Shown: positions 43,381-52,884, counted from the first letter of the stretch. The stretch is DNA of 56,618 nt from a virus (IMGVR_UViG_3300044837_000080:1-56618), one strand, 5' to 3'. A program made the numbers and translations. Notes: generated from the letters alone by a model not told the origin.

Positions 43381-43965
43381 ATGGCACAGGAAGTACAGAC
43401 GGTAACGTTCTTCAAGGAAGTCGTACCGGATATTGGCTGGACAGGTAGTGACCCGGAGCCGGGCGGGCACATCCTAGGCGAGAGGTTGAACGCCATTGCG
43501 GACGCGTACCCTCTCACTCCGGACGAAGCCGCTGAGGAACAGGCGCACGCCTTCCAGGCACAGTCTGAAGGCGTAGATGTCACGGACAATGTGACCGCCG
43601 CATGGGGGAAGTCCTACCCGATCGGGAAAAAGATCGGACTCATGCCGCTGATGCGATTCGCTCATGCTGCGAAAAAGGGCATGGATACGAGCGACATGGA
43701 AGCGCTTGCGGCTATCTATGACATGCTGAAGGATTGCATCCACCCGGATCAGTGGGAGCGATTCGAGCTGGAAGCCACAGAAGCATGTGCGGACGCTGAG
43801 CAACTCATGCCGATTGTGGGGGACGTTATCGCGATGATTTCGGCACGCCCTACACAGCCGCCTATCGACTCATCGAATGGGCGGAATCCAATTACGCCAG
43901 ACTCGACGGGTACGCAATCCGACAGGGCTCGGGCAATGGGTCTGGTTCCGGTATCGGAATTGTAG
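43381..43965 (+). CDS. Tail assembly chaperone, short form (gpG-like)
   Basis: 194 aa; ATG 43381 with TTTAGGAGATTCAGAAC. Mostly helical (GERLNAIADAYPLTPDEAAE, FAHAAKKGMDTSDMEALAAI, EATEACADAEQLMPIVG). The gene between tail tube and tape measure in siphoviruses is the chaperone that coats the tape measure protein. It has a second form made by a -1 shift at GGGGG (43818-43822), see next entry. Confidence 0.82.
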   Translation: MAQEVQTVTFFKEVVPDIGWTGSDPEPGGHILGERLNAIADAYPLTPDEAAEEQAHAFQAQSEGVDVTDNVTAAWGKSYPIGKKIGLMPLMRFAHAAKKGMDTSDMEALAAIYDMLKDCIHPDQWERFELEATEACADAEQLMPIVGDVIAMISARPTQPPIDSSNGRNPITPDSTGTQSDRARAMGLVPVSEL

Positions 43966-44129
43966 GGTTGAATGCTCGGCAACTCTGTAACCTCGTCTAC
44001 GCTGTGCTAACCCATGAAGCGGACGAGGATCAGCTAGCGGAGATAGACGCTGAACTGGATGCGCCACTATTCGGGTATGAGATAGCGGCACAGCTCAAAG
44101 TAGACCGATTGTTGAAAGGTGGTGTCTAA
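43381..44129 (+). CDS. Tail assembly chaperone, -1 frameshift form (gpGT-like, about 249 aa)
   Basis: In the -1 frame, codons are open from 43800 (just after TGA 43797-43799) to TAA 44127-44129. There is no start codon suited to a separate gene, and its stop overlaps the tape measure ATG (TAATG). The run GTGGGGGAC offers the slip site: the ribosome reads GGG at 43819-43821 and can re-pair one base back. The fused tail starts with GRYRDDFGTPYTAAYRLIEW. Known: nearly all siphoviruses make a G/GT pair this way. The exact slip point is inferred. Confidence 0.75.
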
Positions 44130-47100
44130 TGGTCGCGCTTGCTACGGCATTTGTGGCCATTAGGCCGGACACTTCACAATTCCAGCGGGATGCCGCTAGG
44201 GATCTGGGCTCGGCCGGACAATCGGCCGGTACCCAATTCGGTACCTCGTTCACGCGCGAGTCCGGTACCCGGATGCGTCAAGGCCATACCCAAACGAATA
44301 CAGACCTGAGCCGGCAAAGCGAGGAAGGTGGACGAACCTCAGGACGCCGGTTCGGTTCCGGCTTCAGTGGCGGGATGGGGAACATAGGTAAGACGGTCGG
44401 TGCCGCTTTCGCCGGCGCGGCATTGGCTCAGGGGCTCTCGGCTGCCCTGGACCTTACGGCTGCCACAGCGAAACTGAAGGCTCAGCTAGGTCTAACTCAG
44501 GTCGAGTCACAGCGCATAGGTAGCGTGGCCGGCAAACTGTACGCCGGCGCGTATGGCGAAAGCATGTCCGAAGTCAATGACGCTATTTCATCTGTGGTCC
44601 AGAACATGGATGGTTTGCGTGGCGCATCTTCAGCGGCACTGCAAGAGACCACAGCGCGTGCTATCACTGTCGGTCAAGTGCTCGGGGAAGATGTGGGAGC
44701 GGTCACCACATCCGTTAGTCAGATCATGCGTACCGGACTTGCGAAGAGTAGCAAGGAAGCCTTTGATATCATCACGTTCGGTGCTCAGCACGGGGCGCAC
44801 TCGTCACAGGACTTGCTAGACACGTTCAAAGAATACGGCACTCAGTTCCGTAAATTGGGTTTGGATGGACAGACCGCACTAGGTCTGATTCAACAGGGTT
44901 TGCAGGGTGGCGCGCGTGACTCGGATCTGGTAGCGGACTCCATTAAGGAATTCAGCATCCGAGCCGTTGACGGATCTAAGCTAACCTCTCAGGGATTCAA
45001 GTCCCTTGGGTTGGATGCTAAGGCCATGGCTGAACAAATCGGCGGTGGCGGTAAGGGTGCGTCCATTGGACTGCAATCCGTCCTGGACAAACTACGTGGT
45101 ATTAAGGACCCGATCAAGCAAGCGCAGATAGCCACGTCACTATTCGGTACCCAAGCTGAGGACATGGGTAAGGCACTCTTCAGCCTGAATCCGTCTACGG
45201 CTATCAGCTCCCTAGGCAAACTGGCCGGCGCTACGGATGCCGCTGGTAAGGCTCTCGGGGAGACACCTCAGGCTAAGTTCACGGCATTCAAACGTGGCCT
45301 GGAATTGAACCTGACTACGTTCATATCAGAGAAGGTTATCCCGGTACTCTCGTGGTTTGGTAGCGCGCTCGGGACCGCTTTCGGTTTCCTCTCCAGCTCC
45401 GGTACCGGAGCGAGCATCCTACGCGGCGCATTGCTCGGGGCTGTGACGGCTATCGTACTCGTGACGGCTGCCACAAAACTATGGTCAATCTATCAAACAG
45501 TCCTGAACGTGGCCATGGATGCCAACCCTATCGGGCTGATTGTCATTGCCATAGCGGCTCTGGTGGGAGCTGTGATCCTTGCCTACCAGCACAGTAAGAC
45601 ATTCCGAGATATCGTCCAAGGTGCATGGTCCGGGATCCAAGCGGCTGCCACAGCCGCATGGGCTTTCCTAAAGCCCATCTTCCAGGGTATCTATACGTTC
45701 GTCACTGTGAACATGATCCCTGTTTGGAGTCTGTTTGCCGCGTATTTCAAACTGGTTTGGAAAGTCGTATCAACTGAGCTGAAGATAGCTTGGATAGTCA
45801 TCCAGATCATTTTCAAAGCCATTGTGTTCTACGTGACGAATTTCATTATTCCCGGATTCAAACTTCTGTGGTCTGCAGTCAAATTGATCTGGTCTGGAAT
45901 TAAGGTAGCTATCTCGGTTGCATGGGCAGCTATCAAAATCATCTGGAAAGCCATCCAGGTTTACATTGACGTTTTGAAATTCGCCTTCCAGGTATGGTGG
46001 GCTCTGATCAAATTCGTCTGGGGTGGCATCCGGATAGCCATATCAGCGGCTTGGAATTTCATCAAACCAATTTTCACCGCAATCAAAAACACACTGGCTA
46101 CCGTTCTTGGTCCTGCGTTCAGCGCCATAAAGACGGTTATCAGTGTCGTATGGGGAGCTATAAAGCTTGCCATATCCTCAGCGTGGTCCAGTATCAAGGT
46201 CACTTTCAACGCGCTAAAGACCGGCGTCAATGCAATCAAGACGGCTTTCTCCATTGCCATGGATGCTATCAAATCCATCTGGAATGGACTGAAGGCTGCC
46301 ACGAAAGCGCCGGTATCGTTTGTCGTCAATACGGTCTATATGAACGGCATCCGGCGCGTGTGGGAAGGTGTCCGGGGCGTAGTGCCTGGACTCCCCGCAC
46401 TCCCGAGTGTCAAGTTTGCCGCCGGCGGTATCTTCCCCGGATACTCACCTGGATACGACAACCTAGCGGTTCCCATGGCGGCATTCTCTGGTGGGGAAGG
46501 TGTGCTCCGGCCTGAGGTTACTAAGGCCATCGGACCCCGATTCATTTACGGATCCAATAAGGCAGCCATGTCCGGTGGTGTCGGGGGAGTGCTGAAGTTC
46601 CTCGGAGGATTCGGGGATCCGGGAGGTACCGGGATACCCGGCTACGCTACCGGTGGTATCGTTCAGCGGTTCTCTGGTGGTGGCATTCTCGGATCCATTA
46701 AGAATGTCCTGTCTAAACCAGTGAACATCGTGAAACATCTCGGAAGCACCATCATTTCCAAGGGTGTTGACTTTTTCGCGAAACAGATTCTAGACCCGAT
46801 TACGAATCAGATCCCCCACGGGGGAGCGCCGTGGATGTCTGCCCTTTCCTACATGCCTGAGCAGATGATTAAGGGATTCCTGAACTTCATTAAGACAACG
46901 GTTTCCCCGAAGATATTCGGGGGAGCTAGCTCCGTTGTCAGTGCGGCTCGGAAGTGGCTAGGGACCCCGTACTCATGGGGCGGTGGCGGTCCCGCTGGAC
47001 CGTCTTACGGCATCGCTCAGGGAGCCCATACCCTAGGGTTTGACTGTTCCGGCCTTACTGAGAACGCGTGGTGGAACGGCGACCATATAGATATCGGTGG

Positions 47101-47527
47101 CACTACGGTGCCGCAGTGGTCTAACTCGTCCCCGATCGGTGGGCCCAAAGCCGGCGCTCTCGCCTTCCCAAGCGGTCCCGGTGTTCACGTCATGCTCGGT
47201 TCGGATAAGCCGGGATATGTCATCCAGGCACCCCATACCGGCGCGTATGTAGAGGAAGTCAAACGGTCGTCTGGTAACTGGCGGTGGCCTAAGTCTGCGA
47301 AATTCGACAGTGGCGGATTCCTGGAACGTGGGATATTCAACGGCACGTCAGACCCCGAGCCCGTTCTGACTGGTCAACAGTGGAGTGACATTCACACGCT
47401 AGCCTCTCGGGGTTCCCAACCTCAGCAAATCGGACCGTTCAATGTGACTGGACTTCCGACCATGCCGTCAGAGAAACAGATCACTAATGCGGTAGACCGC
47501 GCGTTGACGCTTAACGGGAAGTGGTGA
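44129..47527 (+). CDS. Tape measure protein with C-terminal NlpC/P60 peptidase
   Basis: 1132 aa; ATG 44129. Seen: a tape-measure N-terminus, IMRTGLAKSSKEAFDIITFG, long helical and hydrophobic stretches (about 430-760, many IKxxWxxIK-type repeats such as AAIKIIWKAIQVYI and SAIKTVISVVWGAIKLAIS), and a C-terminal NlpC/P60 domain. That domain has GFDCSGL (Cys973), GVHVMLG (His1020) and a following YVIQAPHTGAYV. Known: the length sets the tail length (about 0.15 nm per residue, so about 170 nm); the peptidase part opens peptidoglycan during DNA entry. The last 60 residues follow the enzyme domain. Confidence 0.92.
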   Translation: MVALATAFVAIRPDTSQFQRDAARDLGSAGQSAGTQFGTSFTRESGTRMRQGHTQTNTDLSRQSEEGGRTSGRRFGSGFSGGMGNIGKTVGAAFAGAALAQGLSAALDLTAATAKLKAQLGLTQVESQRIGSVAGKLYAGAYGESMSEVNDAISSVVQNMDGLRGASSAALQETTARAITVGQVLGEDVGAVTTSVSQIMRTGLAKSSKEAFDIITFGAQHGAHSSQDLLDTFKEYGTQFRKLGLDGQTALGLIQQGLQGGARDSDLVADSIKEFSIRAVDGSKLTSQGFKSLGLDAKAMAEQIGGGGKGASIGLQSVLDKLRGIKDPIKQAQIATSLFGTQAEDMGKALFSLNPSTAISSLGKLAGATDAAGKALGETPQAKFTAFKRGLELNLTTFISEKVIPVLSWFGSALGTAFGFLSSSGTGASILRGALLGAVTAIVLVTAATKLWSIYQTVLNVAMDANPIGLIVIAIAALVGAVILAYQHSKTFRDIVQGAWSGIQAAATAAWAFLKPIFQGIYTFVTVNMIPVWSLFAAYFKLVWKVVSTELKIAWIVIQIIFKAIVFYVTNFIIPGFKLLWSAVKLIWSGIKVAISVAWAAIKIIWKAIQVYIDVLKFAFQVWWALIKFVWGGIRIAISAAWNFIKPIFTAIKNTLATVLGPAFSAIKTVISVVWGAIKLAISSAWSSIKVTFNALKTGVNAIKTAFSIAMDAIKSIWNGLKAATKAPVSFVVNTVYMNGIRRVWEGVRGVVPGLPALPSVKFAAGGIFPGYSPGYDNLAVPMAAFSGGEGVLRPEVTKAIGPRFIYGSNKAAMSGGVGGVLKFLGGFGDPGGTGIPGYATGGIVQRFSGGGILGSIKNVLSKPVNIVKHLGSTIISKGVDFFAKQILDPITNQIPHGGAPWMSALSYMPEQMIKGFLNFIKTTVSPKIFGGASSVVSAARKWLGTPYSWGGGGPAGPSYGIAQGAHTLGFDCSGLTENAWWNGDHIDIGGTTVPQWSNSSPIGGPKAGALAFPSGPGVHVMLGSDKPGYVIQAPHTGAYVEEVKRSSGNWRWPKSAKFDSGGFLERGIFNGTSDPEPVLTGQQWSDIHTLASRGSQPQQIGPFNVTGLPTMPSEKQITNAVDRALTLNGKW

Positions 47528-47530
47528 CCC

Positions 47531-48871
47531 ATGCCCGCTGTCACTACGATCACGGATCCCTTCGGGGTTGACTGGCCGCTGGATGGTTCAGATGGGCTGT
47601 GGGAAGGTGCGGGTAAGAAAGGTTTCCACGGGGTTCTCTATCAGCACTACCGGGATGAGAGCCCGTTTGTACCCGGTGCCTTCTGGCGTGGGGTCCGAGC
47701 ACTCTCCCGAGAGCTACTGATCCCTGTAGTCATCCGGAACGTGGATCGGGATCAGTTGCTCGCCACACGTCGCGCCCTCGCTAAAGCCGTGTCCCCCATC
47801 CACGGGGAGTGCATTCTTACCAGCGCATGGCCGGACGGTTCCGTGAGACGGATTCGGGCTCGGTACGTGGACGGTATGGACGCCGGCCTTCAGGGTCCAG
47901 GCGAGTACGGCATAACCGTCATGAAATACAGCATGAGGTTCATAGCGGATGACCCGTATATGTTCGGGGACTCACTTGACACTACCTGGTCTCTAGCGGC
48001 TCAGACCCGTACTGAGCTACCGATCCCCGGAGCGGATACGTTCTATGAAGTGGTGTCCTCACCACTCCTGACGAGTAACACACCGGGTACGCCGCTGAAC
48101 AGTAACACAGGCTTTGAAGTCAACACAGCTAACTGGACCGGTAATGGCGGCACCCTTTCCCGAGATACCGCCACATTCAAAAACGGAGTAGCTTCAGCGA
48201 AGCTGATCCCGGACGGGGTGTCAGCCAATGGCCGGATAGACTCGGACCGGTATGCCGTGACTCCCGGCATTCCGTATGTGGCTTCAGGGTGGCTCGCCTG
48301 TGCAACGTCCCGGTTCCTGAATCTAGATGTGAACTGGTACGATGCTGGTGGCGCGTATATCTCCACTTCCAGTAGTGGCATTGGCGTGACGGCTAACGTG
48401 TTCACCTACCTGTCTGAGGTAGTAACATCCCCCGTTAATGCCGTAGCGGCAACCATCATCCCGACCGTTGCCAGTACGCCACCGGCAACAGACATCCTGT
48501 GGGCAGATGATGTGATCCTGAGCCGCGCCGGCGGTGTATCCCTCACTAACCCCGGTGACGTGGACACGTACCCGGAATGGGCATTCAGCGGTCCTTTTAC
48601 TTCCATTATCGCCACGAATAACATAACCGGTAAAACGTACACCATCATCCATACGGCTGCCACAACCGCTAACAGTCTGTACCTGAATACCGATCCGGGT
48701 AACTCGTATCTCGTGGATGAGAGCGGCATTAACCGGTGGGATAAGTTGGTAGGTGGATATCAGCTATGGCCCATGGTGTCAGGGGATAACCCCGTGAACC
48801 TGGTCATGACCGGAGTAGATACCAATTCAGCGGCTACCTTGTCATTCAATCCACTTTATGAGGCAGACTAA
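47531..48871 (+). CDS. Distal tail protein (Dit-like) with carbohydrate-binding-like insert
   Basis: 446 aa; ATG 47531, 3 nt after the tape measure stop. Seen: DPFGVDWPLDGSDGLWEGAG, GAFWRGVRALSRELLIPVVI and PIHGECILTSAWPDGSVRRI, an actinophage Dit pattern. A middle domain (about 190-335, GFEVNTANWTGNGGTLSRDT, FKNGVASAKLIP, YVASGWLACATSRFLNLDVN) looks like a carbohydrate-binding jelly roll. The usual Dit C-terminal half (LYLNTDPGNSYLVDESGINR) closes it. The insert may touch the host surface. Confidence 0.78.
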   Translation: MPAVTTITDPFGVDWPLDGSDGLWEGAGKKGFHGVLYQHYRDESPFVPGAFWRGVRALSRELLIPVVIRNVDRDQLLATRRALAKAVSPIHGECILTSAWPDGSVRRIRARYVDGMDAGLQGPGEYGITVMKYSMRFIADDPYMFGDSLDTTWSLAAQTRTELPIPGADTFYEVVSSPLLTSNTPGTPLNSNTGFEVNTANWTGNGGTLSRDTATFKNGVASAKLIPDGVSANGRIDSDRYAVTPGIPYVASGWLACATSRFLNLDVNWYDAGGAYISTSSSGIGVTANVFTYLSEVVTSPVNAVAATIIPTVASTPPATDILWADDVILSRAGGVSLTNPGDVDTYPEWAFSGPFTSIIATNNITGKTYTIIHTAATTANSLYLNTDPGNSYLVDESGINRWDKLVGGYQLWPMVSGDNPVNLVMTGVDTNSAATLSFNPLYEAD

Positions 48872-49185
48872 TGAGCGTGTTTGCGTCCCTTCAGGAAGCT
48901 ACCGAGCCCGGTCCCGGTGAGGGTAGGCAGCTAGCCAAGATGACCGCACACCACACCATGTCGGTATTCCTCAGCGCGCCGGCCATTACGTGTGTGGTGT
49001 ATCTGGAAGGCTCCCACGATGGGGACAACTGGATGCGGATTGCGACCATGGCTAGCTACCTCGGAGGGTTCACCGGGACACAACCGACCGGCGGACTCAT
49101 GGCCTGGATACGTGCGAACCTCGCTGAACTGAACGGGGAAGGCGTTACGGTAACGGCGACCATAGCTAGTGCGGATGACATATGA
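48871..49185 (+). CDS. Hypothetical tail protein (104 aa)
   Basis: ATG 48871 overlaps the upstream stop (TAATG). Beta-rich: HHTMSVFLSAPAITCVVYLE, GSHDGDNWMRIATMA. It resembles small beta-sandwich proteins at tail tips. Between Dit-like and gp37-like genes. Role unknown. Confidence 0.68.
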   Translation: MSVFASLQEATEPGPGEGRQLAKMTAHHTMSVFLSAPAITCVVYLEGSHDGDNWMRIATMASYLGGFTGTQPTGGLMAWIRANLAELNGEGVTVTATIASADDI

Positions 49186-50342
49186 GCATCCCCACAGCGG
49201 GCGCGCCTTACCAGATCCTTGTCAGGAATGCAGCGCGACGCCGCGTAGGCGAAGTAACCCGATTGACCGCGCTTACCTTGACTCCGGTGTTCAATGGCGT
49301 TGGGGGTTTCTCTATCACCCTGCCGGCGGATGACCCTAAATCGTCTCTGCTCTCTCCCGGTGGATGGCTTCAGTTCCTCTCGGAGGATTCCGAGATCACG
49401 TCAGGGCAGATACGCGGTATCAAGCTGATCAAGGATGATAGCAATCCTTTCTCGGGAACCTTCACTATCTACGGGCCCACATCCGAGCAAGTGATAGCGG
49501 ATAGGCTCGCTTTCCCAGTCCCCACCCTGCCGGCTGCCATCCAGTCCGGAGCTGAGTACGACATACGCTCGGGAGCCGCTGAGACGGTTATCAAAGGGTA
49601 CGTCAGTGCCAATACCAAACCTAGTGCCGGAGCCGGATTCCCCAGGAGCACGGCTGGACTCATCATTGAACCGGACCTAGGTCGCGGGGATCCCGTCTCG
49701 GCTAGTGCTCGGATGAATAACCTACTGGACCTGATCACTACATTGGCACAGTCTGTAGGGCTCGGATTTCGGGTGTCATTCAATACCTTGGATCAACTCG
49801 TCTTCAGTGTGTACGAACCTACCGACCGATCAGGCTCGGCTAAATTTGGTACTGAGCTAGGGAACCTGGTTTCTTTTGAACAGACCACCGAAGCGGCTAA
49901 AACCAATGTGGCGATAGTCGGGGGAAGCGGTTCGGGAACCGCGCGAGTGTTCCGAGAGGTAGCCGATACGCCTTCACAAACGGCATGGGCTAACCGGACT
50001 GAATCGTTTGTGGACCAACAGGACACCGCTACCACTACGGAACTAGATCAGGCCGGCGTGTCGGAACTGGTCACTAACGGACCTATATCCGGTGTGACAA
50101 TCAAGACTATTGACACACCTAAACTGAGGTTCTCCCGTGATTACTTCCTTGGGGATGTGGTGTCCATCCCGGAAGCCAACGTAACGGATGTGCTCCGGAC
50201 TCTCACCATTACCTGGTCTGCAGATGCCGGTCAATCGGTAGAGACCACAGTCGGAACGGCATCCATGACCGGCACTAGAAAGATGATTCAGATGCTCGCT
50301 TTGCTTAATGCCAAGGTGTCGCTACTCCAGACGAATACGTGA
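49182..50342 (+). CDS. Tail tip protein (siphovirus gp37/Tal-like)
   Basis: 386 aa; ATG 49182 overlaps the upstream stop (ATGA). Seen: ALTLTPVFNGVGGFSITLPA and GGWLQFLSEDSEITSGQIRG near the start, NNLLDLITTLAQSVGLGFRV in the middle, and LGDVVSIPEANVTDVLRTLT later. This fits the ReqiPepy6 gp37-like family of actinophage tail proteins. It probably forms the tail hub with the Dit-like protein. Confidence 0.78.
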   Translation: MSIPTAGAPYQILVRNAARRRVGEVTRLTALTLTPVFNGVGGFSITLPADDPKSSLLSPGGWLQFLSEDSEITSGQIRGIKLIKDDSNPFSGTFTIYGPTSEQVIADRLAFPVPTLPAAIQSGAEYDIRSGAAETVIKGYVSANTKPSAGAGFPRSTAGLIIEPDLGRGDPVSASARMNNLLDLITTLAQSVGLGFRVSFNTLDQLVFSVYEPTDRSGSAKFGTELGNLVSFEQTTEAAKTNVAIVGGSGSGTARVFREVADTPSQTAWANRTESFVDQQDTATTTELDQAGVSELVTNGPISGVTIKTIDTPKLRFSRDYFLGDVVSIPEANVTDVLRTLTITWSADAGQSVETTVGTASMTGTRKMIQMLALLNAKVSLLQTNT

Positions 50343-50351
50343 GGTACCGAT

Positions 50352-51392
50352 ATGGCTACTGAAACCGCTGTGCCGTTTGTGGGCTCCCCTATCGCTACGT
50401 CCCAACAGTACCGGGATAGGTATTCACTGGTTCAGCCGGACATGATCGATGGCGGTACCGCGCTAGCGGTCACTAACTCCGCTAACACAGCCGTGTCCAT
50501 CGCCAATGGTGGCGCTATCATCCAGGCCGCTCGGTACGATCTCACGGCTGGACCACTCGTACTCGCTGTGGCTACCAATGCGGCCGGCTCTAACCGATTC
50601 GATATCGTGTGTCTCACCTACGACGCCACGCATAGTCCGGTGGTGTACCTGAGGATCGTTCAGGGTACCGCCGGAGCCGGACTCCCCGCATTGACCAATA
50701 GTGCATCCGGGGTATGGGACTTCCCCATCGCGCATTACGAAAAGCAAACCGGAACCAATCTCATTATCAACATCCGTGACCGGCGTAAGTTTGCGGATGG
50801 CGCTGGACAGACGGTTGGACTGGATGACACTACCGGCACGCTCGGTGTTGGATGGTTCCCGCCGGCACCACGTATCGGTCAAGTGCAAAGGTTCTGGCCT
50901 TCAGGTAATTCGTATGTGTGGGATGGAACCGCGTGGTCTGTCAATGCCGTCACTCTATGGCACTCGGCAGACCAGACCGTGAACAACAATGCGACCCTGG
51001 TAAACATCACGGGGCTATCCGCGCCACTAGCGGCAACGGGCAAATACGTATTTGAGTCATTCATTGTGTACGACTCTGTGACGAACGTTCCGGATATGAA
51101 GATAGCCGTGAACTGTCCGGCTGCCGCCACCATGCACTGGGTTCCTAATGGGTTGGACCCCACTTCCACTACGCGCGTAGGTGCCATAGATTTCCGTGAC
51201 GCGCTCGGAGCTGGATTCTTCACTACGGGAACCACTGGGGGATCTCTTCAGACAATCATCTCGCCTAAGGGGATAGTCCGTACCGGTGGCACGGCCGGCA
51301 CACTTGACATGCAATTCGCACAGTCCACGGCGACTGCCGAGAATACCGTGCTACGCGCTGACTCGTATATGCGCGTTACTCGGATAGGGTGA
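50352..51392 (+). CDS. Minor tail / receptor-binding candidate (346 aa)
   Basis: ATG 50352 with GTGAGGTACCGAT. Seen: FVGSPIATSQQYRDRYSLVQ, a beta-rich N-terminal half with SGVWDFPIAHYEKQTGTNL and NIRDRRKFADGAG, and a C-terminal beta domain starting about residue 195 (WHSADQTVNNNATLVNITG). The N-terminal part is common in Streptomyces phage minor tail proteins; the C-terminal domain may bind the host receptor. It is the last virion gene before lysis. Confidence 0.75.
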   Translation: MATETAVPFVGSPIATSQQYRDRYSLVQPDMIDGGTALAVTNSANTAVSIANGGAIIQAARYDLTAGPLVLAVATNAAGSNRFDIVCLTYDATHSPVVYLRIVQGTAGAGLPALTNSASGVWDFPIAHYEKQTGTNLIINIRDRRKFADGAGQTVGLDDTTGTLGVGWFPPAPRIGQVQRFWPSGNSYVWDGTAWSVNAVTLWHSADQTVNNNATLVNITGLSAPLAATGKYVFESFIVYDSVTNVPDMKIAVNCPAAATMHWVPNGLDPTSTTRVGAIDFRDALGAGFFTTGTTGGSLQTIISPKGIVRTGGTAGTLDMQFAQSTATAENTVLRADSYMRVTRIG

Positions 51393-51432
51393 CGTTCAGC
51401 TAGCACGCATGATGTTGTCTGGAGAGGGTTAA

Positions 51433-51669
51433 GTGTGGACTACCGCGCCGGTATGGATGCGAATAGCGAGGGACGCGCTATGCCTATGCGTAGGGTTGGG
51501 AGGGATAGTGTACCTGGCACTTACCGATTCCACGAACGCATTCAGTTGGACGGTAATGGTGAGTCTGACCGGGGTTCCCGGCATATCGTCGGCGGTGGCT
51601 CTCCTGATAGGACGCTCCCAACCTGGTATTACGGAGGAATCCTCACAGCCATCGGATTTGTCCTCTTGA
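51433..51669 (+). CDS. Holin-like membrane protein 1 (78 aa)
   Basis: GTG 51433 with GGAGAGGGTTAA. Seen: two membrane helices (ALCLCVGLGGIVYLALT and TVMVSLTGVPGISSAVALLI) with a Thr/Asn-rich turn between and a charged Ser-rich C-terminal tail. This is the usual class II holin layout. It lies directly before two more membrane proteins and the lysin. A second ORF overlaps it in another frame. Confidence 0.72.
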   Translation: MWTTAPVWMRIARDALCLCVGLGGIVYLALTDSTNAFSWTVMVSLTGVPGISSAVALLIGRSQPGITEESSQPSDLSS

Positions 51670-51704
51670 TCGTGACACTCATTTACTCGGGTAGGTACCA
51701 CTAA
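51435..51704 (+). CDS. Overlapping ORF with C-terminal membrane helix (89 aa)
   Basis: Opens 2 nt after the holin GTG in another frame and runs to a stop that overlaps the next ATG (TAATG). The first 60 residues are Arg/Gly-rich and look like a frame shadow, but the end (YYGGILTAIGFVLLIVTLIY) is a clear membrane helix lying mostly past the holin stop. Either a separate small product from an internal start or a frameshift form of the holin. Tentative. Confidence 0.4.
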   Translation: MDYRAGMDANSEGRAMPMRRVGRDSVPGTYRFHERIQLDGNGESDRGSRHIVGGGSPDRTLPTWYYGGILTAIGFVLLIVTLIYSGRYH

Positions 51705-51958
51705 TGGCAAAGGAAATATCAGGGAGACTGATTGCGTACCTACTCATCATGTCCTGTGCCGCGCCGGCACTGATAGGCATCTTCGGAGTGCTCTACACGA
51801 GTTACGCTATTCGGCAGAGTAACCAGAAGATGTGCCACGTTCTGAACACGATCTATAATCCGGCTCCGGTCCAGAACACTCCGGCCAATCCAAGGGGGCT
51901 GCAGTTCCAGAAGGATTTGCAACAGCTCCGGCTAGACTACAGATGTGAGGGCAAGTGA
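51704..51958 (+). CDS. Small membrane protein of the lysis block (84 aa)
   Basis: ATG 51704. Seen: one N-terminal membrane helix (IAYLLIMSCAAPALIGIFGV, with a possible extension), then a hydrophilic outer part with Pro and helix QKDLQQLRLDYRCEG. This layout suits a holin partner, antiholin or spanin-like protein. Its end overlaps the lysin GTG (GTGA). Confidence 0.7.
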   Translation: MAKEISGRLIAYLLIMSCAAPALIGIFGVLYTSYAIRQSNQKMCHVLNTIYNPAPVQNTPANPRGLQFQKDLQQLRLDYRCEGK

Positions 51959-52884
51959 CCACGTTCGGTCTGGACTACGCTTATGGGCAGCCAAGCGTAA
52001 AGACCATGAAGGCGACCAAGGATAGCGCCGGACGAGCCGTCACGTTCGTCTGCCGGTATCTCTCCCACAGCGCTGGAAAGAACCTCACGCGCAAAGAGGC
52101 AGACACCCTGACCGCCGGCGGTATCTGGATGGCTGTGGTATGGGAAACCACAGCCGATCGGGCTCTGTCCGGTAAGGCCGGAGGTATCGCGGACGCAAAG
52201 GAAGCGCTCCGGCAAGCTACCGTGTGTGGAATGCCGGATGACCGTCCCATCTATTTCGCTGTGGATTGGGACGCGTCCGCTTCACAGCAGAGCGCCATTA
52301 ACCAGTACCTCATCGGATGTGCATCCGTGCTCGGGGTTGACCGCGTAGGACTGTACGCGGGATATGGTCCCATCACGCGCGCTTTCTCTGCAGGGGTCAT
52401 TGCATGGGGGTGGCAGACTTACGCGTGGTCCGGTGGGGAGCTGAGCACTAAGGCGCAGCTTTACCAGTACTCTAACGGGCACACAGTCGGGGGAATCGGC
52501 TGTGACTACAATCACGGACTACACGACGATTTCGGGCAATGGAAAGTGGGCGAATCATTCATGGCTATCAGTGATGCCGACGCGCTGAAGATCGCGAAAG
52601 CGGTATGGGGAACGGACAACATCATCCCGGCTGCCGACAGTGGCGCGAATCCGGCTAATGCGTTCTGGGCTCCCTCGTTCCACGTCTCGGACATGGGCAC
52701 TCGGGTCCGAGCGCTTCAGAAGGCTCTCACGGGCTCGTCCGGCTCGGTGGACACGTCCGCTGTGGTAGCCGGTGTTCTGGCCGGACTGAATCCCACAGCG
52801 CTAGCGGATGCCATCGCTACGCAGATGGGACCGGACGTAGCGGCAAGCGTCCTGGATGCGCTGAAGGCTCGTCTAGAGTCCTGA
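51955..52884 (+). CDS. Endolysin with DUF1906 glycoside-hydrolase-like domain
   Basis: 309 aa; GTG 51955. Seen: FGLDYAYGQPSVKTMKATKD at the start, FVCRYLSHSAGKNLTRKEAD, WMAVVWETTADRALSG, PIYFAVDWDAS and QTYAWSGGELSTKAQLYQY. These mark the DUF1906 (Rv2525c-like) TIM-barrel family of actinobacterial cell-wall hydrolases. The C-terminal part (about 240-309) has a VRALQKALTG stretch like a peptidoglycan-binding helix and a helical end. It would cut the wall once the holin opens the membrane. Confidence 0.85.
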   Translation: MTTFGLDYAYGQPSVKTMKATKDSAGRAVTFVCRYLSHSAGKNLTRKEADTLTAGGIWMAVVWETTADRALSGKAGGIADAKEALRQATVCGMPDDRPIYFAVDWDASASQQSAINQYLIGCASVLGVDRVGLYAGYGPITRAFSAGVIAWGWQTYAWSGGELSTKAQLYQYSNGHTVGGIGCDYNHGLHDDFGQWKVGESFMAISDADALKIAKAVWGTDNIIPAADSGANPANAFWAPSFHVSDMGTRVRALQKALTGSSGSVDTSAVVAGVLAGLNPTALADAIATQMGPDVAASVLDALKARLES

